Below are positions 1 to 8,820 of a stretch of 64,000 nucleotides of DNA, piece by piece. This stretch comes from Candidatus Bipolaricaulis anaerobius. Lineage in GTDB: Bacteria > Bipolaricaulota > Bipolaricaulia > Bipolaricaulales > Bipolaricaulaceae. The position numbers were made by a program, and so were the translations under genes. The notes under the pieces were generated by a model, which was not told the DNA's origin, did not search any database, and saw only the letters and a list, made by a program, of their open reading frames with translations. Position 1 is the stretch's first letter; every line of letters begins with the position of its first letter. The DNA lies in NCBI RefSeq assembly GCF_900465355.1, contig NZ_LS483254.1:744001-808000 (forward strand). Reading direction: 5' to 3'.

Positions 1-2
1 TC

Positions 3-335
3 GTCTGGGCATCGCGGCCCTGTGGGGTGCACCAGGTAGGGGCCGCGAATTTCGGGATGAGGCGGGCGGCCTACCTCGCAGCGGGGGGGTATCCCCCATT
101 CGCTGACCTCGTCGCCCCCGACTTGCGCCTCGCTCGCCGGCTAGCCCAGCTCGGAAAGGTGAGGTATGTCCCTGATCTTGTATGCTATACCTCCAACCGG
201 CGGTTCGCGGGGAGGAACGTGGTCCCCGCAAGCTGGAAGGCATTTCGGACATGGCTCGAGGTCGCCACGGGTCAGGAGAAGCTTCGCTGGCAGAGCTTTT
301 GGGCGCGCGGTCCGTCGGCGAAGCCTCCGCGATGA
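3..335 (+). CDS. Glycosyltransferase family 2, C-terminal end (truncated by window edge)
   Basis: The frame is open through the left edge of the window, so only the last 110 residues are seen. The segment contains a GAANFGMRR stretch followed by GGYPPF and an acidic DLRLARRL helix. This is how the acceptor-binding half of GT-A fold family 2 glycosyltransferases usually looks. The stop codon lies 16 bases before the next glycosyltransferase (352), and an acyltransferase follows, so it probably belongs to a glycolipid or envelope glycan operon. The nucleotide-sugar DxD motif would lie upstream and cannot be seen, so donor and acceptor are unknown. Confidence 0.6.
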   Translation, partial: VWASRPCGVHQVGAANFGMRRAAYLAAGGYPPFADLVAPDLRLARRLAQLGKVRYVPDLVCYTSNRRFAGRNVVPASWKAFRTWLEVATGQEKLRWQSFWARGPSAKPPR

Positions 336-351
336 GGCGGGGGGCGATGGG

Positions 352-1530
352 ATGAAGATCGGGATCTTCACGGATACCTACACGCCGGACTCGAATGGGG
401 TGGTCACCGTGGTCCGGCTCATGGAGCGCGAACTGAGGAAAGGGGGCCACGAGGTCCGCATATTCGCCCCCGCCCATCCCGAAGTGCGGGAGAAGAGGGA
501 GGATGTGTACCGCTTTCGCTCGGTGCGGTTCATCCTCTACAAGGGGTTGCGGGTCGCCCTCCCCTACAACCGCCGGGCCTTCGCGGCCCTGAAGGACCTG
601 GACATCGTGCATAGCCACGACCCCTTCTCCGTGGGACTGGTTGGGTTCTGGGCTTCTCTCCGCTATGGGATACCCCATGTGCACACCTACCACACCCAAT
701 ACGTGGAGTACCGCAAGTACTTGCCCTATCCCTTTCGCCCGTCGCGCCAGGTGGTGGAACGGCTCAGCCGCATGCTCTGCAATCGCTGTGATGCCGTGAT
801 CGCTCCCTCCAGTCACATTGAGCGCGAGCTGCGCCGGTACGGGGTCAAGGTCCCTGTCCATGTCCTTCCGTTTGGAGTGGATGAGGAGGCGTACACCCGT
901 CCCCCGACGTGGGACGTTCGCCAAGCCCTCGGGCTCCCCCCAAGCTCGGAGATCCTCCTCTATGTGGGGAGGCTAGGGTGGGAGAAGAACATCGAGTTCC
1001 TGATCCGGTCCTTCCGCCGGATCGCCAGGGAGCGTTCCGGGGCGTGGCTGGTGCTTGTCGGGGATGGCCCCCACCGCCCGAAGCTGGAGGGACTCGTACG
1101 TGAGCTGGGGTTGAGCGAGCGGGTGGTGTTCGTCGGTTACCTCCCGTGGGAGCGCTTGATCGATCCCTACCGTCAGGCCACGCTGTTCGTGTTCGCCTCG
1201 AAGACGGAGACCCAGGGGCTGGTGGTGATGGAGGCGATGATGGGCGGGACCCCTCCGGTCGCGGTGGAGGCGATGGGGGTGGCGGATCTGATCGTCTCGG
1301 AGGAGACAGGGCTGCTCGTTCGGGAGGATGAAGCCGCGTTCGCTGACGCGTGTCTGTCCCTCCTCGCGGACGAGGAGCGGCGGAAGGAGATGGGGGAGAG
1401 GGCGCGGAGATGGGCGGCAGCGCACAGCGCCCGGGCGTCGGTGGCCCGGTTGATGGAGATCTACGAGGGCCTCCGGAGGGAGTGGGCCAGAAGGCACACC
1501 TGCGCTCAGATCGCTGGCCCCATGGCCTGA
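352..1530 (+). CDS. GT4 family glycosyltransferase, probable diacylglycerol glucosyltransferase type
   Basis: A 392-residue GT-B glycosyltransferase. It starts MKIGIFTDTYTPDSNGVV, the N-terminal Rossmann strand and glycine-rich loop of GT4 enzymes that act on diacylglycerol. HTYHTQYVEYRKYLP follows in the acceptor domain. The C-terminal donor domain has GRLGWEKN and an E-x7-E motif (ETQGLVVME, about residues 284-292). An in-frame frame extends further upstream, but ATG 352 is chosen because homology begins there. The acyltransferase at 1545 and the MGDG-synthase-type gene at 4689 suggest glycolipid synthesis at the inner face of the membrane. Sugar donor and acceptor are inferred from family resemblance only. 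Confidence 0.8.
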   Translation: MKIGIFTDTYTPDSNGVVTVVRLMERELRKGGHEVRIFAPAHPEVREKREDVYRFRSVRFILYKGLRVALPYNRRAFAALKDLDIVHSHDPFSVGLVGFWASLRYGIPHVHTYHTQYVEYRKYLPYPFRPSRQVVERLSRMLCNRCDAVIAPSSHIERELRRYGVKVPVHVLPFGVDEEAYTRPPTWDVRQALGLPPSSEILLYVGRLGWEKNIEFLIRSFRRIARERSGAWLVLVGDGPHRPKLEGLVRELGLSERVVFVGYLPWERLIDPYRQATLFVFASKTETQGLVVMEAMMGGTPPVAVEAMGVADLIVSEETGLLVREDEAAFADACLSLLADEERRKEMGERARRWAAAHSARASVARLMEIYEGLRREWARRHTCAQIAGPMA

Positions 1531-1544
1531 GCAGAGGTCGCGCT

Positions 1545-2255
1545 ATGATCGGCCGCGCGCTCGCGGTGGGGAAACGCGCGATCCTCTCCCTGCCCTGCGG
1601 CCTGGGGGTGTTGGCCCTCCCGCTCTTGGTCGAGGTTCGGGTCGAGGGGCCTCGCCCCCATGGGCCATGTGTGCTCGCCGTGACGCACAGCGGGGGGCCC
1701 GATCCCCTCTACGTGGCGAGGGCTGTAGGTTCATGGCGCACCCCGGCCCTGTTCTCGATCGACCCGCGCTATCCCTTCCTGCGCCCGTTCTACAGGGCAC
1801 TCTGGCGGTTCGAGATCCGCGAAGGAGAGAAGGAGTTCAACCGGCGGACCCTCCGCGCGGCCGTGGAGCACCTCCAGAAGGGGGGGCAGATCATGGTCTT
1901 CGCCGATGGCCCGGACTTCCGGCGCGGGACACTCAAGCCGGGGGCGGCCGTCCTGGCGCGCCGGGCGGGGGTCCCCGTTGTCCCGATCGGCCTCGAGAAC
2001 GCGCACATCCTCCCCCCTCAAGGAGAGGAGCTCGCCCTGGGGCCGCTCTTTTTCCATGTCGTTCGATCGTTGCGCCGCAAGGGCTGGATTTGCGTGCACT
2101 TCGGTGCGGCCGTGTTTCCGGATCCTTCCCTCCCCGAGCGGGCGGACGTGGATCGGATGATGCGCCTGTTGGAGAGGAGCTTCGACCGCTACCACCGGCG
2201 CTTCGTGGGGCTCCCCGGACCCGTCTGGCCTAGCACGCAGCGAGAAGGTGGGTGA
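1545..2255 (+). CDS. 1-acyl-glycerol-phosphate acyltransferase (PlsC-like) family protein
   Basis: A 236-residue protein with the acyltransferase signature H-x4-D (H48 to D53, HSGGPD) and the second block FADGPDFRRG (about 119-128), which corresponds to the glycerol-phosphate binding motif. An N-terminal hydrophobic stretch (about 12-30) would anchor it to the membrane. The family transfers acyl chains from acyl-ACP or acyl-CoA to lysophospholipids. The gene starts 14 bases after the GT4 gene and is probably co-transcribed with it, which fits a shared lipid pathway. The end overlaps the convergent THEP1 gene by 26 bases. The acyl acceptor cannot be told from sequence. Confidence 0.75.
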   Translation: MIGRALAVGKRAILSLPCGLGVLALPLLVEVRVEGPRPHGPCVLAVTHSGGPDPLYVARAVGSWRTPALFSIDPRYPFLRPFYRALWRFEIREGEKEFNRRTLRAAVEHLQKGGQIMVFADGPDFRRGTLKPGAAVLARRAGVPVVPIGLENAHILPPQGEELALGPLFFHVVRSLRRKGWICVHFGAAVFPDPSLPERADVDRMMRLLERSFDRYHRRFVGLPGPVWPSTQREGG

Positions 2256-2745
2256 CCTCCTCGGCCGTTTGGTCACGGTTCCCTCGGGTGAGGTGGACCA
2301 CGCGGTCGGCCCCGTGGCGGATCCGGTAGGCGAGGGGATGGTTTGAGGCGCGGTGGACGGTGACGAGGAGGTTCTGGGCCTCCTCAAGAGCCCGGTCCAC
2401 GGCGCGAACGAACCGTGGGGAATGGAGCTCCATCGGCCCAACCTCGTCCACCACCACGAGCCTCGCGCCTTCGATCGCCCGTTCGATGGCCTGGGCGCCG
2501 ATCTCATCGAGATCGCGGAGGTTGAGGCGGTACCGCCCACACGACGGTCCAGCGGCGAGATGAAGGTGGGCGAGGATCCCTTCCGCTCCCGTGGCGAGGT
2601 CGCGCACGGAGAACCCCACCCGCCGGCCGCACTTCCTGATCTCGGCCGTGACCATGCCGCCATACGAGAGCGGCACGTCCTCCACGACCTGTCGGACGAG
2701 GGTGGACTTCCCGACGCCTGGATTCCCCGTCACCGCGATCTTCAT
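2230..2745 (-). CDS. THEP1-type nucleoside-triphosphatase
   Basis: A 171-residue P-loop protein. MKIAVTGNPGVGKST gives Walker A at residues 7-15, and LVVVDEVGPMEL in the middle is the Walker B region typical of the THEP1/MJ1559 family of small NTPases. Length matches the family (about 170-190). The frame extends 51 codons further upstream, but the extension is low-complexity and the P-loop must lie near the N terminus, so ATG 2745 is chosen. The family hydrolyses ATP/GTP in vitro and its cellular role is not established. It stands alone between two plus-strand genes. Confidence 0.8.
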   Translation of the reverse strand: MKIAVTGNPGVGKSTLVRQVVEDVPLSYGGMVTAEIRKCGRRVGFSVRDLATGAEGILAHLHLAAGPSCGRYRLNLRDLDEIGAQAIERAIEGARLVVVDEVGPMELHSPRFVRAVDRALEEAQNLLVTVHRASNHPLAYRIRHGADRVVHLTRGNRDQTAEEVTHLLAAC

Positions 2746-2782
2746 CCCCGCTGCCCCGGACCGGATTCTACTGCCGAGGGCG

Positions 2783-2788
2783 TATAAT
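2783..2788 (+). promoter_or_regulatory. Consensus -10 element upstream of MFS gene
   Basis: A perfect TATAAT lies in the 86-base gap between the divergent THEP1 and MFS genes. No good -35 is visible 16-18 bases upstream. Transcription would begin near 2795. Confidence 0.45.
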
Positions 2789-2831
2789 GCCCGCTCCAGG
2801 TTCGATGCTCCACAACGAGGTGATCGAGGTG

Positions 2832-4046
2832 ATGAAGATGAGCAGGCGCTCGCTGGGGCTGCGGCACCTGCCGCGGAACATCTGGGCGGTGGGCGCAACG
2901 AGCTTCCTGATGGACGTGTCGAGCGAGATGGTCCTCAACTTGCTCCCCCTGTTCCTGGCCAATGTGCTCGGCGTGGGGACAACCCTCATCGGCGTGATCG
3001 AAGGGGTGGCCGAGGCCACTGCCTCGCTCGTCAAGGTGTTCTCGGGCTGGCTCTCGGACCGGCTGGGGCAACGGAAGTGGCTCGCCGTGGCGGGCTACGC
3101 CCTCTCGGCCGCGGCGAAGCCGTTCTTGTACATCGCTTCGTCTTGGGAGGCGGTGGCCGGGGTGCGGTGGGCCGATCGGGTGGGCAAGGGGATCCGTACC
3201 GCGCCCCGCGATGCCCTTGTCGCGGATTCGATCGACGAGAAGCGGCGGGGGTTGGCGTTCGGCTTCCATCGGGCGGCGGACACGGGCGGGGCGATGGTCG
3301 GCATCCTCGGGGCCCTGGCGGCGGTGTGGATGACGCAGGGTGGGGTGGGGCAGCTCACCGCGACCACGTTCCGCACCGTCGTCCTGGTGAGCCTCGTCCC
3401 GGCAGGGTTGGCCGTGGTCGTCCTCGCCCTGGGGGCGCGCGAGGTGGGGGCGGCGAGGAGCGCACGCCCCCCCATCCGGTTCCGCGCCTTGGGGCGGCCG
3501 TTCCTCGTGTTCCTCGGGATCGTGGGCCTGTTCGAGCTCGGCAACTCCGCCGATGCCTTCCTCGTCCTGCGCGCCCAGACCCTGGGCACGAACGTGCTCG
3601 GCATCCTCGGCATGCTTGCCGCGTTCAACCTCGTCTACACCCTCGTCTCCACCCCCGCCGGCGCCCTCTCCGATCGCATCCCCCGGCGGACGGTGATCGT
3701 GGCCGGGTGGGTCGTCTACGCCGGGATCTACCTGGGCCTCGGCCTCGCCGGCGCGGTGTGGAACATGTGGGTCCTGTACACCGTGTACGGGGCGTACTAC
3801 GGCGCTGCCTACGGGACAGCGAAGGCGCTGGTCGCAGACCTCGTGCCCGTCGAGCTACGCGGCACAGCGTACGGGACCTACAGCCTGGTGGTGGGGGCGA
3901 TGGACCTCCCGGCATCCGTGATCGCGGGCGCGCTCTGGCAGAGCATGGGCCCGGGGGCGCCGTTCTTCTTCGGCGCCGCCGTCGCCCTCCTCGCTGCGGG
4001 CGCGCTCTGGATCTGGGGGAGGTCCCGCGTGGACCAGGCGGGGTGA
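2832..4046 (+). CDS. Major facilitator superfamily transporter
   Basis: A protein of about 404 residues with roughly 11-12 hydrophobic segments. RVGKGIRTAPRDALVADS lies in the loop after the fourth segment; this is characteristic of a widespread family of uncharacterised MFS proteins in bacteria and archaea. GALSDRIPRR in the second half is the repeated MFS loop 2-3 motif. Two further in-frame starts exist at 2787 and 2805. ATG 2832 is preferred because GAGGTGATCGAGGTG just upstream offers a ribosome site. The substrate is unknown; an exporter is the default guess. No obvious operon partner follows. Confidence 0.75.
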   Translation: MKMSRRSLGLRHLPRNIWAVGATSFLMDVSSEMVLNLLPLFLANVLGVGTTLIGVIEGVAEATASLVKVFSGWLSDRLGQRKWLAVAGYALSAAAKPFLYIASSWEAVAGVRWADRVGKGIRTAPRDALVADSIDEKRRGLAFGFHRAADTGGAMVGILGALAAVWMTQGGVGQLTATTFRTVVLVSLVPAGLAVVVLALGAREVGAARSARPPIRFRALGRPFLVFLGIVGLFELGNSADAFLVLRAQTLGTNVLGILGMLAAFNLVYTLVSTPAGALSDRIPRRTVIVAGWVVYAGIYLGLGLAGAVWNMWVLYTVYGAYYGAAYGTAKALVADLVPVELRGTAYGTYSLVVGAMDLPASVIAGALWQSMGPGAPFFFGAAVALLAAGALWIWGRSRVDQAG

Positions 4047-4251
4047 GGGCTGCCCCGGTCCTCCCGTGGGCCGGATCTACCCTGGAGAGGCGGGCGGGCC
4101 CCGCGCATACTCACGCGGTACGCTCGTTTCTCTCAGGAGGACGGGGTGCGCAGGTGAGCCGAACGCAAGAGAGCCTGGAGCTGGACAAGGTTCCAGCTAA
4201 ACGTTTCGCAACGTTTCGTTCGGGTACAAACCGGGAGCCGATCCCCTCTTC

Positions 4252-4490
4252 GTGGAGGTGAGCTTCGGCCCCCCCCGGGGTGGACGGGGGTGATCGGCGC
4301 CAATGGGGCGGGGACGACCACGCTCCTCCGTTTGGCATGCCGAGAGCTCTTCCCCCAACGGGGGACGATCCGCGCGCCGGATCATGTTTTCTACTGCGCC
4401 CGACGGACGGATGACCCGCCCCTCGAGCGCGGCGCGTTCCTTGCCTCATGGGACGGCGCGGCCGGGGCGGGGAGGACATTCCGGTTGCGC
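4252..4490 (+). pseudogene. Decayed N-terminal fragment of an ABC-F type ATPase
   Basis: Reading across a frame change gives VEVSFGPPRG then WTGVIGANGAGTTTLLRL, RGTIRAPDHVFYC and RTDDPP, the order seen at the N terminus of ABC-F style ATPases. The frame change falls at a run of eight C (4269-4276). The Walker A lysine is replaced by threonine (GANGAGTTT). The fragment stops before the signature motif and nothing recognisable follows, so it is a remnant. The 205 bases before it (4047-4251) hold no recognised gene; a 35-codon GTG frame at 4154 and a short direct repeat ACGTTTCG near 4200 are the only structure seen. Confidence 0.6.
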
Positions 4491-4500
4491 CAAGGCGGGG

Positions 4501-4529
4501 TTGGCGAAGGGAGGAGGGGGCGATAGTAT
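4501..4529 (+). promoter_or_regulatory. Promoter of tRNA-Pro
   Basis: TTGGCG (4501-4506), a 17-base spacer and TAGTAT (4524-4529) put the transcription start at about 4536, three bases before the mature tRNA. Confidence 0.6.
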
Positions 4530-4538
4530 CAAGGTCAG

Positions 4539-4615
4539 CGGAGCGTGGCGCAGCATGGTAGCGCACTGGCATGGGGGGCCAGGGGTCAGCGGTTCAAATC
4601 CGCTCGCTCCGACCA
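4539..4615 (+). tRNA. tRNA-Pro (anticodon GGG)
   Basis: A complete cloverleaf. The acceptor stem CGGAGCG pairs with CGCTCCG, starting with C1 as in bacterial tRNA-Pro. The D arm is GCGC/GCGC, the anticodon arm CTGGC/GCCAG has the loop ATGGGGG (anticodon GGG), and the T arm AGCGG/CCGCT has the loop TTCAAAT. The discriminator is A and CCA is encoded. It reads the proline codons CCC and CCT. Confidence 0.95.
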
Positions 4616-4688
4616 GGGTCGCCGGGTAGGGGGCCTGACGCGAGGGCGGGATGCCCGAGCGTTGCCACGTGTGCGGTGTCGATAGCCG

Positions 4689-5819
4689 ATGATTCGAATT
4701 GGATTCCTCATGTCGGACACGGGCGGCGGCCATCGCGCGGCCGGGAAGGCGATCGAGGCCGCGCTCCACCACCTCTATCCGAACGCGTTCCAGTGCGAGT
4801 ACTTCGACGTCTTCCGCCGCTGCGGGCTGCCCCCGTTCTGCTGGGCGCCGGAGATCTACCCGTGGTGGGTGGCCCACCACCAGCCGTCCTACGATTTCTT
4901 CGTCTCCCAGACGGATCGGCTCCTCGCGACGCGGCTCGGCCGTCGGGGCCTTCCCTCCTGGGTCCTCCGCAAGGGGCCCTGCCTCAAGGCCCTCGCGAAC
5001 TGGCAGGCGATGGTCGTCCTCCACGCTGGGTTCAGCGGGTACGCCGTGGCCGTCCGCCGCGCGGCCCAGAGGGAGATCCCCCTCCTCACCGTGATCACGG
5101 ACATGGCCTCCCCCCACAGCGGGTGGTTCCACCCCGACGTGGAGCGGTGCCTCGTCCCCACCCCGAGCGCGATCGAGAGGGGGCTGAAGCTGGGCTTGGC
5201 TCCGGACAAGCTGCGGCTCGTCGGCCACCCGGCGCACCCCAAGTTCGCCCTCCTCACCCAGACGAAGGCCGAGGCCCGGGATGAGCTCGGGTGGGACCAC
5301 GACCTCCCCACGGCCCTCGTCGTGAGCGGGGCAGAGGGGATGGGGGCGATGGAGGCGCTCGCCCGGTCCCTCGACGGCCTGGGGGTGCAGCTCGCGATCG
5401 TCGCCGGGAGGAACGAGGCCCTCGCCGCCCGGTTGCGGGCTGTCCCGTGGCAGAACCCGGCCCACGTATACGGGTTCGTGACGAACATGGAGATCCTCAT
5501 GCGAGCGGCGGACGTCCTCATCGGGAAGCCTGGGCCGGGGGTGATCGCCGAGGCGGCGATCATGGGCCTCCCGATGATTCTCACCGGGGGGATGGTGAAC
5601 GAGCTCGCCAACGTCCGGTTCGTGACGGAGGCCGGGGCGGGCGTGTACGCGAAGAGGCCGGAGGAGGTGCGGGCCGCCCTCGCAGGTTGGATCTCCTCCC
5701 CCGACGAGCTCGCCCGCCGGAGGGAGGCTACCCAGAAGATCGCGTACCCCAACGCTTCGCTCGAGGTCGCCCACGAGATCGCTGCCCTCGCCCGTGCGGC
5801 GGGAGCGGGTCCGGCCTGA
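4689..5819 (+). CDS. MGDG synthase family glycosyltransferase (GT28)
   Basis: A 376-residue GT-B protein. The N terminus IGFLMSDTGGGHRAAGKAI is the glycine-rich acceptor loop of the MGDG-synthase/UgtP family. The C-terminal donor half carries GKPGPGVIAEAAIMGLPMIL, the conserved nucleotide-sugar region of GT28 enzymes. Known members add galactose or glucose to diacylglycerol at the cytoplasmic face of the membrane. No signal peptide is present, as expected for a peripheral enzyme. With the GT4 gene at 352 and the acyltransferase at 1545, it supports a glycolipid pathway spread over this end of the window. Sugar and linkage are not determined. Confidence 0.8.
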   Translation: MIRIGFLMSDTGGGHRAAGKAIEAALHHLYPNAFQCEYFDVFRRCGLPPFCWAPEIYPWWVAHHQPSYDFFVSQTDRLLATRLGRRGLPSWVLRKGPCLKALANWQAMVVLHAGFSGYAVAVRRAAQREIPLLTVITDMASPHSGWFHPDVERCLVPTPSAIERGLKLGLAPDKLRLVGHPAHPKFALLTQTKAEARDELGWDHDLPTALVVSGAEGMGAMEALARSLDGLGVQLAIVAGRNEALAARLRAVPWQNPAHVYGFVTNMEILMRAADVLIGKPGPGVIAEAAIMGLPMILTGGMVNELANVRFVTEAGAGVYAKRPEEVRAALAGWISSPDELARRREATQKIAYPNASLEVAHEIAALARAAGAGPA

Positions 5820-5823
5820 TCGC

Positions 5824-6204
5824 GTGGCCTCCCCCAAGGATCAGCGGCTCGTCCTCATCGCGGGCGGCCTCCTCTGTGTTGGGTTGGCGGTTCTCGGCTG
5901 GATCCTCCCCATCGTCCCCGCGACCCCGTTTCTCATCCTCGCCGCGTGGTGTTTCGCCCACAGCTCCCCCCGCCTCCACCGATGGCTCATCGGGAATCGC
6001 CTGTTCGGACGCTACCTCCGCGACTACGAGGAAGGGCGTGGGCTCCCCTGGACGTGGAAGGTTGGCTCGCTCCTTCTCGTGTGGGGCTCGGTCGCGGTCT
6101 CCGCGGTGTTCATCGCCCGCACGGCGTGGCTCCGCCTCCTCCTCGTGGCGATGGCCCTCGGCACGACGTGGTACACCCTCCGCCTCCCCACCCGTCGGGG
6201 GTAG
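5824..6204 (+). CDS. DUF454/YbaN family inner membrane protein
   Basis: A small membrane protein of about 126 residues. It has GWILPIVPATPFLILAAWCF, the conserved core of the YbaN/DUF454 family, and HRWLIGNRLFGRYLRDYEEG after it. Hydrophobic segments are near residues 10-48 and 80-115. GTG 5824 is chosen because it gives the family's usual length and avoids overlap; another GTG at 5794 would overlap the preceding gene by 26 bases. The close spacing suggests co-transcription with the GT28 gene. Function is unknown. Confidence 0.75.
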   Translation: MASPKDQRLVLIAGGLLCVGLAVLGWILPIVPATPFLILAAWCFAHSSPRLHRWLIGNRLFGRYLRDYEEGRGLPWTWKVGSLLLVWGSVAVSAVFIARTAWLRLLLVAMALGTTWYTLRLPTRRG

Positions 6205-6379
6205 CTCCACCTCGTCGGTTGGCAGCCCGCTCTCTTGCCTGGGCGGCGGTCCGAACGTACCAAGGTGTTCTGGGATCCCGCTCAACCTGCCACGCTGGGG
6301 CAGGGTGAACCGACCCCCCGGGGCGCTTTCGGCGAGCGCTCGTACCGGGTAAGCTCATTTCGGTTGAAGGAGGCATGAC

Positions 6380-8770
6380 ATGCGGATGCGCGCGGTTGTG
6401 GCAGTTCTCGTTGTCCTCGGGATGGGGGCCTTTCTCGCTGGCTGCGACAAGGGAACTCCCCCCACGATTTCCACTCCGCCCACGGCCCAGACGGCCTGCG
6501 TGGGGGGGAAGGTCACGTTCAGCGTGACGGCGGCTGGCAAGGCGCCCCTCTCCTACCAGTGGAAGAAGGACGGGACAGCGATCTCAGGGGCGACCAACGC
6601 CACCTATACGATCGGCTCCGTCGCGGCGGGAGATGCGGGGAGCTACACGGTGGTCGTGACCAACGCTGCGGGCAGCATCACCTCGGCGGCGGCCGTGCTC
6701 ACCGTGAACGTTCCTCCCACCATCACCGCCCAGCCCGCTGCCCAATCGGCCTGTCTGGGGAAGTCTGTCTTGTTCAGCGTTACCGCCACGGGAACCCCGC
6801 CCTTCTCCTACCAGTGGAAGAAGGACGGGACCACCATCGCTGGCGCTACGACCGCGATCTATACGATCCCCGCTGTGACCAACGCTGATGAGGGGACCTA
6901 CACCGTGGTGGTCACGAACGGCTGTGGCAGCGTGACCTCGACCCCCGCCGCCCTCTCCCTGGGCGCCGCCCCCACGATCACCTCCGAGCCCACGGCCCAG
7001 ACCGTGTGCGCCGGCCAGCCTGTTGAGTTCACCGTGGCCGCCACGGGAACCCCTCCCCTCACCTACCAGTGGCTGAAGGATGGGGGGGAGATCGGCGGCG
7101 CCACGGCTGCGACCTACACCATCTCCGCCGCTGCCTCCACGGACGCCGGGGCCTACTCCGCCACGGTGGCCAATAGCTGTGGGACGGTGACCTCGCGCGC
7201 CGCTGCGCTCACCGTGGGCACCGCTCCCACCATCACGGCCCAGCCCGCATCCCAGGCCGCCGTCGCCGGGAGCTCTGCCACGTTCAGCGTCACCGCCACG
7301 GGAACTCCGCCCTTCTCCTACCAGTGGCAGCGGGACAACGCCGACATCGCGGGCGCAACGGAGCCGAGCTACACGATCCCTGCCGTCGCCAGCGCGGATG
7401 CCGGTAGCTACACCGTGGTCGTCACGAACCCGTGCGGGAGCGCCACCTCGGACCCCGCCCTGCTCACCGTGACCCCCGCCGCCACGGAGCCGGTACCGCC
7501 TCCCGCCGTGACGGGCCCGTTCATCACCGTCAATGGCCATCCCCTCGACCGCGCGGCGTTCGACAGCATGCGGGAATCCATCCTCGATTACTACGCCCAG
7601 CTGTACGCTCAGTTCGGGATCGACATCGAGGTCTTCCGCGCTGGCGCGCGGGGCCGCCTGTTCGACCTCGACCTCGACCTGACCGCCCTCACCGCTGTCA
7701 TCACCCGCGGCCTCGTTGAAGCCGAGGCGGAGCGGCTGGGGGTCGTCATCACGGGGGAGGAGACCGAGGCCGAGTTCCAGAAGCAGTACCAGGCGATGCT
7801 CGACACGTACGGAATGGCTGAGCAGGACCTCGTTGACTACTTCGCGATCTACGGCGGGACCCTGGAGGAGTTCAAGGAAGAGGGGCGGGCGAGCGTGACT
7901 GAGCAGCTCCTCTACGCCGCGGTTCAACAAGCGGTGGTGGGCCCGATCGAGCTCTCCGAGGATGAGCTCCGCGCGTACTTTGAGGAACACAAGGCCGACT
8001 ACAGCACCGAGGAGCAGATCGAGGCCTCGCACATCCTCGTCGCTACCGCGGAGGAAGCGCAGGCGATCCTCGATGAGCTCGCTCGCGGCGCTGACTTCGC
8101 CGAGCTCGCCCGCACCCGGTCCACGGATACCGGCAGCGCCGCCCAGGGCGGGGCGCTCGGGTGGTTCGGGCGCGGGGTGATGGCCCCCGAGTTCGAGGAG
8201 GCGGCGTTCGCCCTTGAGGTCGGGGAGACGAGCGGCATCGTCCAGACCGATTTTGGGTTCCACATCATCCGCGTCACCGACCGTCGCGCCGCGAGCGAGC
8301 CCGAGTTCGAAGAAGTGGCGGACCGCGTGCGGGCCGACGCCGAGCGCGCGATCGCGCGGGAGAGGTTCGATGCCTGGCTGAAGGCAGCCCGCGAGGAGGC
8401 GACGGTCGTCATCTCTGACCCCATCCTCGAGGCGATGTACCTGAAGGACCTGGACCTCGACCGCGGGATCGCCGCGTTCGAGAGGATCCGGGACGAGGGG
8501 GTGGTCGAGGAGGAGTACATCTCGTTCATCATCGGCTCCCTGTACGAGGAGAAGATGGCGTCGCTCCAGTCCGAGATTGAGCTCCTCACGACGCAGCTCC
8601 CCGAGGGCCCCGAGCGCGAGGCCGAGATCGCCCGGGTGGAGGGGGAGGTCGAGAAAGCGCGTCAGGCCGCCCTCGCCGCCTATCAGGAGGCCCTGAAGGC
8701 TTTCCCCGACGACGAGGATGTCCAGGAGCGGATCAGCGTGCTGGAGGGGAAGGAGGCCCTCCCGCGCTAG
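6380..8770 (+). CDS. Lipoprotein with four Ig-like repeats fused to a parvulin (PpiC/SurA-like) isomerase
   Basis: A 796-residue exported lipoprotein. The signal peptide ends in the lipobox LAGC with Cys22. Four Ig-like repeats of about 83 residues follow (about 27-360), each with PxxYQWxxD, AxYTI and GxYxVxVTN blocks. Residues 376-540 are helical and resemble the SurA/PrsA chaperone arm. A parvulin domain at about 543-634 ([25 protein letters not shown]) should catalyse prolyl isomerisation of secreted proteins. The last 150 residues are acidic and helical. AAGGAGG at 6367-6373 with 6-base spacing fixes ATG 6380. It likely acts as a membrane-anchored periplasmic foldase; the Ig repeats may extend it from the membrane or bind clients. 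The repeat number and fusion are unusual. Confidence 0.85.
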   Translation: MRMRAVVAVLVVLGMGAFLAGCDKGTPPTISTPPTAQTACVGGKVTFSVTAAGKAPLSYQWKKDGTAISGATNATYTIGSVAAGDAGSYTVVVTNAAGSITSAAAVLTVNVPPTITAQPAAQSACLGKSVLFSVTATGTPPFSYQWKKDGTTIAGATTAIYTIPAVTNADEGTYTVVVTNGCGSVTSTPAALSLGAAPTITSEPTAQTVCAGQPVEFTVAATGTPPLTYQWLKDGGEIGGATAATYTISAAASTDAGAYSATVANSCGTVTSRAAALTVGTAPTITAQPASQAAVAGSSATFSVTATGTPPFSYQWQRDNADIAGATEPSYTIPAVASADAGSYTVVVTNPCGSATSDPALLTVTPAATEPVPPPAVTGPFITVNGHPLDRAAFDSMRESILDYYAQLYAQFGIDIEVFRAGARGRLFDLDLDLTALTAVITRGLVEAEAERLGVVITGEETEAEFQKQYQAMLDTYGMAEQDLVDYFAIYGGTLEEFKEEGRASVTEQLLYAAVQQAVVGPIELSEDELRAYFEEHKADYSTEEQIEASHILVATAEEAQAILDELARGADFAELARTRSTDTGSAAQGGALGWFGRGVMAPEFEEAAFALEVGETSGIVQTDFGFHIIRVTDRRAASEPEFEEVADRVRADAERAIARERFDAWLKAAREEATVVISDPILEAMYLKDLDLDRGIAAFERIRDEGVVEEEYISFIIGSLYEEKMASLQSEIELLTTQLPEGPEREAEIARVEGEVEKARQAALAAYQEALKAFPDDEDVQERISVLEGKEALPR

Positions 8771-8820
8771 AGGGGGAACGGGATCTCCTTCGCTAGGGCG
8801 CCCCGCCCTGGGCCGCGGGC

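Noticed and set aside
2591-4261. 556-codon plus-strand frame over THEP1 and MFS
   Set aside because: It overlaps two convincing genes in another frame, and its sequence is Arg/Gly/Pro-rich noise.
4154-4261. 35-codon GTG frame upstream of the ABC remnant
   Set aside because: No ribosome site at proper spacing and no recognisable product; likely chance.
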